From an uncultured bacterium (GTDB lineage Bacteria > Bacteroidota > Bacteroidia > Bacteroidales > Bacteroidaceae): a stretch of DNA of 63,426 bases. Under the pieces are notes generated by a model. The model made no database searches and had not been told where the DNA came from. It worked only from the letters and a program-made list of their open reading frames with translations. Shown piece by piece: positions 35,976 through 43,371 of this stretch (positions within the stretch are counted from its first letter, which is position 1; every line of letters starts with the position of its first letter). A program made the translations under genes and the position numbers. The DNA lies in assembly GCA_905215555.1 (NCBI GenBank), contig CAJMQU010000026.1:1-63426 (forward strand), read 5' to 3'.

Positions 35976-38381
35976 ATGATGCATAAGAAGCCGTTTTTGC
36001 TTTTCTTGTTGTTTGTCGGTATAAGTGGATTTTATAATCAGACGAATGCACAGACAGCCTACGAAATAAATTTGGATGTAGCTGACAAGGAAATAGAAAC
36101 CGATTATTTATCGTTGGGGGGGACGTCTCCTGAGGGTGGTTCTATATCGGTAAATAGCTATTATGTAGAATTGAACGGACATCCTTTTATTCCCATTATG
36201 GGTGAGATGCATTATACGCGCATTCCGCATGAACAGTGGGAAGAACAGATATTGAAAGTTAAGGCTGGAGGAATAAATGTCATTTGTACTTATGTTTTTT
36301 GGAATATGCATGAGGAAACTGAGGGAGTGTTTGACTGGAGTGGTGATAAAGACCTTCGCAGATTCATCTCTCTTTGTCAGAAGCATGATATGAAAACCAT
36401 AGTCCGGTTAGGTCCCTTCTGCCATGGAGAAATCAGAAATGGTGGAATACCGGATTGGATTTACGGACGTCCTTTCCTTATTCGTACCAACGACCGGGAG
36501 TATCTGAAATACGTGGATCGGCTGTATGCCGCTATTGCCAGTCAATTGAAGGGATTGTATTATAAGGATGGAGGCTGTATTATTGGTGTTCAGTTGGAGA
36601 ATGAGCTGCAACATTCGGCTGCTCCCTGGGCTATCCGGTATCCTGATCAACCGATAGATTATACTGTTGCTGATTATGATGTGCAGAATACCAAATTCGG
36701 TGTATCTGTGCAAGAACAGGATATACAAAGTCCTGAATCGGGGAATCGGCATATGAGGACTTTGAAAGAGATAGCTTTATCCCATGGAATAGAAGTTCCA
36801 TTATATACGGCTACCGGTTGGGGAAATGCGGCTATCATACCGCAGGAAGTAATTCCTGTGACTGCTGCCTACACATATCCTACATGGGCGGAGATTGCCC
36901 CTTCTCCATTCTACTTATTCAGGGATATTCATGCAACTCCCGATTATTCTCCGGTACGCTACGAAGGGCATCGGTATCCTTCTTTTTGTGCTGAAATGGG
37001 AGTTGGCATTCAGATGACTTATGGCAGAAGACCCCGTATTCCTGCCGAAGCAGGTGAGGGATTGATGATACGTTCGCTCGGAAGTGGAGCCAACGGGATA
37101 GGATATTATATGTATCATGGTGGTATTACTCCGCAAGGTCAGAACGGTTTTGGGAGTGATGAACCTTCCGGCGTACCTAAGATGTCGTACGATTTTCAAG
37201 CTCCGGTAGGAGAATTTGGACATACTCGGGGGGCTTATCATACATTGCGCATTATCCATCATTTTGTAAATGATTTCGGCTATTTGTTAGCTCCCATGGG
37301 AGTGATACTTCCGGAGCATAGTGATACTATCACTCCTTCGAATACCCATACACTCAGATATGCGGTACGTAAAAAGGGAAATGCAGGTTTTGTTTTTCTG
37401 ACTAACTATCAAGATCACTGTGAACGTAGAGATCTGGCGGACATCAGTCTTACCCTAAAGTTGACAGATGAGACAATCCGCTTTCCGCAACAAGGAAGTG
37501 TTACAATCAGGAAAGAAATAAGTGCCATTCTTCCTTTCAATATGGAGTTGGATGGCTTACGATTGAAGTCTGCAACTGTGCAGCCACTTGCTAAACTTTA
37601 TAATAAGGGAACCACTCATTATTTTTTCTTTGCGCCCGATGGCTTGAAGCCGGAATATATTTTTGATGAGAATACACTAAGAGGCGGAATGAAGAAGTTT
37701 ACACCGACTCCCGGATTGGAAAGTACCGTAAAATTGCGGTCGGTTGCCGGAAAAGAAATACTGATAACCACCTTGACGCGGGAACAAGCATTGAATGCTT
37801 GTAAGATTACTACCGGAACGGGAGAGAAACTGTTGATAACTTCGGCTGATGTATTGCAGGAGAATGTAGAAGTCCGACTTCAATCGACGGATGCTGCAAT
37901 GAAGGTAATTGCTTTTCCCGCTACGCCTATTTCTTCGGATAGACTGTTGAAATTCAGAAGGAAGAAGTATTATAGTGAAGCAATATTTACTGAAAAGGCT
38001 GTATCCGTTACTCCGGATATTTATGCAGTAAGTGAGAGGCGCTTCCAGATTAATTGGCCAAAAGAAACCTTTAAAGATGTAAGTGATCTTATCCTTTCTA
38101 TTGATTATATTGGAGACACGGGGGCGGCATTTATGAATGGCAGGATGATAGCTGATAATTTTTATAATGGGAGTCCATGGCGGATAGGATTGAAACGTTA
38201 TGCTGAGGTTTCTCAAAAATATGGTATCTATTTTTATTTGCAACCATTGTATAAAAGTGCCACTTATTTGCAGGATTTACCGGAAAATATCAAACTTGAT
38301 TTCTCTGGAGGCGATATTTGTCGGTTGAACGACATACAAATAATACCGGAATATTTTGTAACTTTTACCATTGAAGATTAA
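35976..38381 (+). CDS. GH35 family beta-galactosidase (second copy)
   Basis: The product has 801 residues with a signal peptide (ends near TNAQ). The GH35 barrel shows PIMGEMHYTRIPHEQWEEQI, GGINVICTYVFWNMHEE, IVRLGPFCHGEIRNGGIPDW, acid/base GVQLENELQHS (Glu210) and nucleophile FCAEMGVGIQ (Glu340). It is about 115 residues shorter than the first GH35 of the operon, mainly in the C-terminal beta domains, and the sequences have clearly diverged. That suggests different linkages or positions in one glycan. The start follows the beta-helix stop by only 2 bp. Confidence 0.93.
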   Translation: MMHKKPFLLFLLFVGISGFYNQTNAQTAYEINLDVADKEIETDYLSLGGTSPEGGSISVNSYYVELNGHPFIPIMGEMHYTRIPHEQWEEQILKVKAGGINVICTYVFWNMHEETEGVFDWSGDKDLRRFISLCQKHDMKTIVRLGPFCHGEIRNGGIPDWIYGRPFLIRTNDREYLKYVDRLYAAIASQLKGLYYKDGGCIIGVQLENELQHSAAPWAIRYPDQPIDYTVADYDVQNTKFGVSVQEQDIQSPESGNRHMRTLKEIALSHGIEVPLYTATGWGNAAIIPQEVIPVTAAYTYPTWAEIAPSPFYLFRDIHATPDYSPVRYEGHRYPSFCAEMGVGIQMTYGRRPRIPAEAGEGLMIRSLGSGANGIGYYMYHGGITPQGQNGFGSDEPSGVPKMSYDFQAPVGEFGHTRGAYHTLRIIHHFVNDFGYLLAPMGVILPEHSDTITPSNTHTLRYAVRKKGNAGFVFLTNYQDHCERRDLADISLTLKLTDETIRFPQQGSVTIRKEISAILPFNMELDGLRLKSATVQPLAKLYNKGTTHYFFFAPDGLKPEYIFDENTLRGGMKKFTPTPGLESTVKLRSVAGKEILITTLTREQALNACKITTGTGEKLLITSADVLQENVEVRLQSTDAAMKVIAFPATPISSDRLLKFRRKKYYSEAIFTEKAVSVTPDIYAVSERRFQINWPKETFKDVSDLILSIDYIGDTGAAFMNGRMIADNFYNGSPWRIGLKRYAEVSQKYGIYFYLQPLYKSATYLQDLPENIKLDFSGGDICRLNDIQIIPEYFVTFTIED

Positions 38382-38393
38382 AAAAGACAGACA

Positions 38394-40208
38394 ATGAAAC
38401 ATTCTAAGTTTTATCTTAATTTTATGATTGTAATGTTAGGAATCAGCATTCCTTCAGTTACTTGTTTTGCTCAGAGAGCAAATCCTGTTGTGTGTATGGA
38501 GTATAACGAAACAATCCTCACCCATGTATTGACTCCGGCAGGGCTGGTTCCGACAGCTATGGATGCTGACGGTGTCTATCCGTATGTTAGTTACAGTGAG
38601 ACTTCTAATCGCCCAGTTCCTCAGATTTATCGGATGGTATCTCTTGAAAATGAATTTGTTAAAGTCGTAATTTGTCCTGATTTGTGTGGTAAAGTTATGT
38701 CGATGGTACACAAGAAGAGTGGTAAGGAAGTTCTGTATAATCCTCAGGTTGTCCGGCATACGCGTATTTTACCACGTTTTTATTTTGTAGCCGGTGGTAT
38801 AGAGGTTAGTTTTCCTATCTCTCATACCCCTACCCAAAATGAACCGGTGCGTTATCAGATAGACAGAACGGATGACAGAGTCTATGTTACCTGTGGTGAA
38901 AGAGAGTTACATTATGGTATGCAGTTTTCTGTAGAATATTCTTTGGGAGTGAACGATAATTTCCTTACGCAACGTGTCAGAATGCATAATCCCGGAACGC
39001 GAGCCTATCCATGGATGTCATGGACGAATGCAGCCGTTCCTTGTATGCCCGATACGGAGTACAGCTTTCCGCAGGGAGAGGTCTTAGTGCATGCTTCAAC
39101 TTTAGATACGATAGACTGGAAGAAGCAGGGACCTAAGGTAGAAAAAGAGATAAAAGAAATGACTGGCTATTTTTGGAAGACAAAAGATGTGAACGCCTTT
39201 GGCGCTTATACTCCCTCTTTGGGATATGGACTTTATCACATTGCCGAAGAACAAAGTGCGCCTGGTATTAAATTATGGAGCTATGGAGTAAAAGAAGATA
39301 AGGAATGGTCGTTACTTAGTACGAACGCCAGACAAACTTATGCTGAATTGCAAGGTGGTCCAATCAGTGACCAATCTATTAAACTGGAATTACAACCAGG
39401 AGAATACAGGGAGCATACTGAGTTTTGGATACCGGCCGACAAGCGGTTGGACATATACAAACTTATTGTGCCGAAGGTTGCTTTACGTCCTATAACTGAG
39501 GTTCCTCTCTTTGGCTGGGCTAGAACCGGTGAGGTCGCTGCTTGGATTGGTTTGCTGAATGCTTTCGAATATGGAACGGAACTTCCACGGCTAGATCCGC
39601 TCACTGCTACTTGGGCACCTTCGGGGATGGAGAATCTGGATAAAGCTTTTCAGTGGGCTATTGCAAAGTCCTGCAATGAACAGCAGACGTACTGGACATA
39701 TTATTATGGTGCATGGCTGGCAGGACGCGAGAAGGTGAAAGAAGCTATCGGATGGTTATGTAACGTAGATTTTGGTCTGGCGCAAGCTCTGTTGGCAAGA
39801 TTGTACGAATCTGAAAAAGAATATGAAAAGGCTGAGGCGGCTTATGATGCTATAAAAGAGGAGTGGGTAGCGTTACATCCACAGGTTGTAGTGGCTCGCG
39901 ACAAATTGCTACGTCGTCTTGGTAACCATACGCTCGTTAAACGTGAGAAGTGGTTGGATAAGGTAGATGCTTCGGCTGATGAATGGATTGCGGAAAGACG
40001 CGTACAGTTACTTATCGATAAAAAACAGTATAAGGATGCAAAGGCATTATTGCTTTCTATCAAATTCCAGAAAGTACATCAGACTTATACCCGCACGGAT
40101 ATGTGGAGACAGATTTGTAAGGCTTTGGGAGAATCATCAAAGGTTGTTCCTGTTACATTGGGTGAGGATCGTCTGGCACGATTTGGCGCATACCGGGAAT
40201 TTGAATAA
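38394..40208 (+). CDS. DUF5107 domain protein with TPR-like C-terminus
   Basis: The product has 604 residues with a signal peptide (SIPSVTCFAQ). Residues about 25-330 match the DUF5107 pattern: NRPVPQIYRMVSLENEFVKV, CPDLCGKVMSMVHKKSGKEV, ARILPRF-like RILPRFYFVAGGIEVSFPI and NPGTRAYPWMSWTNAAVP. This is a galactose-mutarotase-like beta-supersandwich seen in many PULs. The C-terminal third has helical repeats (EYEKAEAAYDAIKEEW, KQYKDAKALLLSIKF) like TPRs. Its activity is not established to my knowledge; a role in binding or cleaving an oligosaccharide end is inferred from fold and context. It is an operon member, 12 bp after GH35. Confidence 0.8.
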   Translation: MKHSKFYLNFMIVMLGISIPSVTCFAQRANPVVCMEYNETILTHVLTPAGLVPTAMDADGVYPYVSYSETSNRPVPQIYRMVSLENEFVKVVICPDLCGKVMSMVHKKSGKEVLYNPQVVRHTRILPRFYFVAGGIEVSFPISHTPTQNEPVRYQIDRTDDRVYVTCGERELHYGMQFSVEYSLGVNDNFLTQRVRMHNPGTRAYPWMSWTNAAVPCMPDTEYSFPQGEVLVHASTLDTIDWKKQGPKVEKEIKEMTGYFWKTKDVNAFGAYTPSLGYGLYHIAEEQSAPGIKLWSYGVKEDKEWSLLSTNARQTYAELQGGPISDQSIKLELQPGEYREHTEFWIPADKRLDIYKLIVPKVALRPITEVPLFGWARTGEVAAWIGLLNAFEYGTELPRLDPLTATWAPSGMENLDKAFQWAIAKSCNEQQTYWTYYYGAWLAGREKVKEAIGWLCNVDFGLAQALLARLYESEKEYEKAEAAYDAIKEEWVALHPQVVVARDKLLRRLGNHTLVKREKWLDKVDASADEWIAERRVQLLIDKKQYKDAKALLLSIKFQKVHQTYTRTDMWRQICKALGESSKVVPVTLGEDRLARFGAYREFE

Positions 40209-40235
40209 TATGTCTTCTATAATAAAATTATAACC

Positions 40236-41675
40236 ATGAAAAAGAATCTGTCGATAATAACAGCTTTAACTGCAATTTTACTGACCGGGTGCGGACAGAA
40301 GACTAAAGATACGGTATCAATTACTGTCTTTCCAGATAGTATTGTGAGTGATGTGTCGAATCATCCGGTGGGAATCAATTTGAATTTCATAATGGATGGT
40401 GGACGCTTTCCTGATGCACAAACAAATGTGGCGCAGGCTGTAAGGAAGATGGGGACAAAATATCTCCGGTATCCGGGGGGTGAAAAGTCGGATTTATATC
40501 TTTTCAGTATACCTCCTTATGAAAAATCGCATACATCATTGGCGCGGACCATCGGATTGGAAGATTATCCCGGAGTTTTTAAGGAAGGAGATTTTGTTTA
40601 TGACCCTTTGGACTTTGACGAATTTATGCAGATTTGTAAGGAGGCAGGGGCGGAGCCTGTATTGGTAGTTGCCGCTGATAATTATTTGCGTAAGCCTGGA
40701 AAAGGTGAACGGGTATCAAGTCGTGAGGAATTGATAAAACATGCCGTCGAATGGGTGAGATATGCCAATATTAAGAAGAGATACAATGTACGTTATTGGA
40801 TGATAGGGAATGAAAGTTGGAATGATAATAATGTGAATTCTACAGTTGACATTTATGCCAGAGATGTCATCGACTTTTCAAAAGCTATGAAAGCGGTAGA
40901 CCCTTCTATTCTGGTTGTCCCTAACGGAGATAGTGATGAATTCTTTAAAACGATTATTACTAAAGCTGGAGATTACATCGACCGTTTGTGTGTGAGCAAC
41001 TATGGTGTCTTTAATTTCAATGCTGGATATGAAAGTTATAAAGACACTGCCCGCTGTCTGATATGGCCGGCACAGACGGCCCTCAATGCAATGAAGAAAT
41101 ATGCCACTCCAGAGCAACTTTCTAAATGGAAGTTGATAGTGGCTGAATATGGAACGATAGATTGGGCCGGACTTTGGCATGGAACGAATGACATGGGACA
41201 TGCCATTGTTAATTTCGATATGACAGGACAATTGTTGCTGGAACCTCAAATCGAATTTTCATGTTTCTGGAATACCCGTTGGCTGAACAACGAAGAACAA
41301 CCGCAGACGGATCATGATGCTATTGATCCTAGCGGGAATATTAATCCTACGGGATATTCTTTATTGATATGGAATAAGTTTATGGGAGAAAAGATGATTA
41401 AATCTGAATCAAAAGGTCGTATTGTTTCCTATGCCAGTTACTCTCCGCAGAAAGGACTATTGTTTGTTTATCTTATAAATAAAGGAGATGAACCGGAGAA
41501 TGTGCATATCGTTATTCCTCATGATAATGCGGCAAAAGTAGTTCAGTGTTGGGAATATTTCGGTCAAGATGATAAGGATATTGCTCCTGTATGGCAACAA
41601 AGAGAGTTAAAGGGATTGGAGATTAGTCTGAAGAAATATTCGATAACTGTAGTCGAGTATCATCTGATAGACTAA
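40236..41675 (+). CDS. Clan GH-A glycoside hydrolase lipoprotein (GH51/GH39-like)
   Basis: The product has 479 residues with a lipoprotein signal (ILLTGC, Cys19). The TIM barrel carries GTKYLRYPGGEKSD, the acid/base segment RYWMIGNESWND (Glu193 after Asn) and the nucleophile segment LIVAEYGTIDWAG (Glu304), the strand-4 and strand-7 glutamates of clan GH-A. A small C-terminal beta-sandwich follows. The RYPGG and GNE words are like alpha-L-arabinofuranosidases of GH51, but overall similarity to one family is not clear, and GH39, GH30 or agarase-like families are alternatives. It is the last gene of the rightward PUL operon, before a bidirectional terminator. Confidence 0.78.
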   Translation: MKKNLSIITALTAILLTGCGQKTKDTVSITVFPDSIVSDVSNHPVGINLNFIMDGGRFPDAQTNVAQAVRKMGTKYLRYPGGEKSDLYLFSIPPYEKSHTSLARTIGLEDYPGVFKEGDFVYDPLDFDEFMQICKEAGAEPVLVVAADNYLRKPGKGERVSSREELIKHAVEWVRYANIKKRYNVRYWMIGNESWNDNNVNSTVDIYARDVIDFSKAMKAVDPSILVVPNGDSDEFFKTIITKAGDYIDRLCVSNYGVFNFNAGYESYKDTARCLIWPAQTALNAMKKYATPEQLSKWKLIVAEYGTIDWAGLWHGTNDMGHAIVNFDMTGQLLLEPQIEFSCFWNTRWLNNEEQPQTDHDAIDPSGNINPTGYSLLIWNKFMGEKMIKSESKGRIVSYASYSPQKGLLFVYLINKGDEPENVHIVIPHDNAAKVVQCWEYFGQDDKDIAPVWQQRELKGLEISLKKYSITVVEYHLID

Positions 41676-41713
41676 ATGATGAGGCTTTGAGTTGAAAAGG
41701 ATAATGAATTGAG

Positions 41714-41753
41714 AAGAGGGTGTACAAAGTGATTTTGAAGTGAACACCCTCTT
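41714..41753. terminator. Bidirectional terminator ending the PUL
   Basis: AAGAGGGTGT (41714-41723) pairs with ACACCCTCTT (41744-41753) over 10 bp. It lies between the last rightward PUL gene and the leftward ansA gene. Confidence 0.85.
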
Positions 41754-41782
41754 TGAAATATCAATGGAGCATTTATGTTTAT

Positions 41783-42820
41783 TCAGATGGTGATTTCTCC
41801 TGCCATGGGCATATTCATCTGCTTTCGTACCTCATCAGGCGTATAGCCGTGTCCCAACAGAAACATGAGCTTTGTGACCGCAGACTCTGTAGTGCTGTCG
41901 TAACCGCAGACTACACCTGCCTGCATGAGTTGGTAGCCCGTTTCGTAGCGTTCCATCTCTACGGTTCCGGCACTGCACTGGGTGACGTTGACAATCACAA
42001 TTCCTTGTTCGCAGGCATTTCGCAGACGGCGTATGAACCATTCCTTGCGGGGAGCATTGCCCGAACCATAGGTTTCGAGTACGACGGCTTTCAGTCCGTC
42101 AATGCCAAGTATGCTCGATACTACATTCTCCTGAATACCCGGAAAGAGTTTTAGTACGGCAACGTTTGTATCCAATAGATAATGTGGTTTCAGTTCTCGT
42201 TCCACCTCTTTGAAACGGATTTGCACATTATTATATTTAATATGTATACCGGCTTCTGCCAATACAGGATAGTTGAATGAGCGGAACGCGTTGAAATTTT
42301 CAGCGTTCATCTTGATAGTGCGGTTGCCGCGCATCAGGTGGTTCTCAAAGAATATGCAGACTTCGGGCACAAGTGGATTGCCTTTCGCATCGCGTGCACT
42401 GGCTATTTCAAGGCTGGTCAGCAAGTTTTCTTTGCCATCTGTGCGGAGTACCCCGATAGGCAGTTGTGAACCTGTGAGGATGACAGGTTTGCTTAAACCT
42501 TCCAGCATAAAGCTGAGGGCAGAGGCGGTATATGCCATCGTATCAGTGCCATGTAGAATAACAAAACCTGTATATCTGTCATAATGGTCGCTGATGATAT
42601 GCACCAGTTTGCGCCAGGCTTCCGGATCCATATCCGAGGAGTCCATCGGCGGATCGAACTGATAAGTATCGATATGGAATGTGAAGTTTTGCAGCTCCGG
42701 CACATGCTTTTTTAGCTGCTCAAGATTGAAATTCTCTAAAGCACCTGTTTCGGGATTTTCTATCATTCCGATGGTTCCACCGGTGTAGATTAGCAAAATG
42801 GAAGTTATATTTGGACTCAT
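41783..42820 (-). CDS. ansA: Type I L-asparaginase
   Basis: The product has 345 residues from ATG 42820. A longer frame to 42880 starts upstream of the -7 box at 42847-42854 and is unlikely. The catalytic motifs are LLIYTGGTIGM (Thr16) and VILHGTDTMAYTASALSFML (Thr-Asp pair near 98), with NVTQCSAGTVEMERYETG near the C-terminus. The enzyme hydrolyses asparagine to aspartate and ammonia in the cytoplasm; there is no signal peptide, as expected for type I. It lies divergent from the threonine operon, whose precursor is aspartate. Confidence 0.95.
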   Translation of the reverse strand: MSPNITSILLIYTGGTIGMIENPETGALENFNLEQLKKHVPELQNFTFHIDTYQFDPPMDSSDMDPEAWRKLVHIISDHYDRYTGFVILHGTDTMAYTASALSFMLEGLSKPVILTGSQLPIGVLRTDGKENLLTSLEIASARDAKGNPLVPEVCIFFENHLMRGNRTIKMNAENFNAFRSFNYPVLAEAGIHIKYNNVQIRFKEVERELKPHYLLDTNVAVLKLFPGIQENVVSSILGIDGLKAVVLETYGSGNAPRKEWFIRRLRNACEQGIVIVNVTQCSAGTVEMERYETGYQLMQAGVVCGYDSTTESAVTKLMFLLGHGYTPDEVRKQMNMPMAGEITI

Positions 42821-42846
42821 ACGCACTCTCTTACGGTAATTTAGCG

Positions 42847-42854
42847 CAAATATA
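42847..42854 (-). promoter_or_regulatory. -7 box of ansA
   Basis: Read leftward this is TATATTTG, a TAnnTTTG match about 27 bases before the ATG at 42820. A TTTTG (42878-42882 leftward) lies 23 bases further upstream, slightly beyond ideal spacing for the -33 element. Confidence 0.55.
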
Positions 42855-43036
42855 ATGATATATATTGAATTTAATATCAAAATGTTATAAAAGTGTGCTT
42901 TGGAAAGTGGATTTTTGTACTGTCAGGTGTGAAAATGTCACTTCTTACTTTTGCATTTTTCTGCCTGTTTTTCTACCTTTCTATGTTTTTATTACAAAAA
43001 AACCACAAAATGTGATAGATTGAATGTTTTTATTAT

Positions 43037-43044
43037 TACTTTTG
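43037..43044 (+). promoter_or_regulatory. -7 box of the threonine operon leader
   Basis: TACTTTTG matches TAnnTTTG and lies 33 bases before the leader ATG (43078). A second TACTTTTG occurs at 42946-42953. No ideal -33 TTTG accompanies either; TGTG at 43011-43014 is the nearest for the downstream one. Confidence 0.5.
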
Positions 43045-43077
43045 CGACACTTATCAATAAAGGAAGAAACAGAGAGT

Positions 43078-43140
43078 ATGAACAAGTACTATCAACATAC
43101 AGTCACATCCATGTGCATGACCATGACCCTTAGGGGTTAA
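43078..43140 (+). CDS. Short leader ORF upstream of thrA, probable attenuator peptide
   Basis: This 20-codon ORF has a good ribosome-binding stretch (aggaagaaacagagagt) and encodes MNKYYQHTVTSMCMTMTLRG. Four Thr and four Met codons are crowded into its second half, products of the aspartate pathway that thrA starts. The ORF begins about 25 bases after the expected transcription start and ends 231 bp before thrA. A stem around the stop codon (CCAT...ATGG, 43121-43144) and a weak AT-rich hairpin followed by a T-run (43144-43178) could be the alternative structures, but I could not identify a strong terminator. Confidence 0.6.
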   Translation: MNKYYQHTVTSMCMTMTLRG

Positions 43141-43228
43141 TGGATAGTATTTGTGTTTCTACGTGTTACACTATTTTTCAGCAGTTTTTCTTATTTACAA
43201 TGTTTTATCCGTACTGTGTTGACGAGAG

Positions 43229-43323
43229 TATCTGTCATCCTGAGCGTAGTCGAAGGATCACCCCTCCCGGCAGTTGGATGCGATAGGAGAAGAAATGCTT
43301 CGACAAGTTCAGCATGACAGATA
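43229..43323. repeat. Dispersed hairpin repeat (TCATCCTGAGCG type) in the thrA leader
   Basis: The left arm TATCTGTCATCCTGAGCG...CGAAG (43229-43255) and right arm CTTCGACAAG...ATGACAGATA (43298-43323) are imperfect inverted copies about 26 bp long, with a 42-base centre. The words ATCCTGAGCGTAGTCGAAGG and CTTCGACAAGTTCAGCATGA are known to recur in many bacterial genomes as a dispersed palindromic repeat. It sits inside the transcribed leader of the thr operon, 48 bp before thrA. Confidence 0.85.
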
Positions 43324-43371
43324 GTGGAAGGTTGTCGATAGTATAAATTAGAATATTTAAATAGTTATATA

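Noticed and set aside
42821..42880. Longer N-terminus for ansA
   Set aside because: The added 20 residues overlap the -7 box and are absent from the family pattern, which starts just before the TGGTIG motif.
42951..43133. A 60-codon frame overlapping the thr leader ORF
   Set aside because: It crosses the promoter -7 box in a different frame; the 20-codon ORF has the better ribosome-binding site and a Thr-rich sequence.
43229..43323. Intrinsic terminator before thrA
   Set aside because: No T-run follows the hairpin and the arms match a widespread dispersed repeat.
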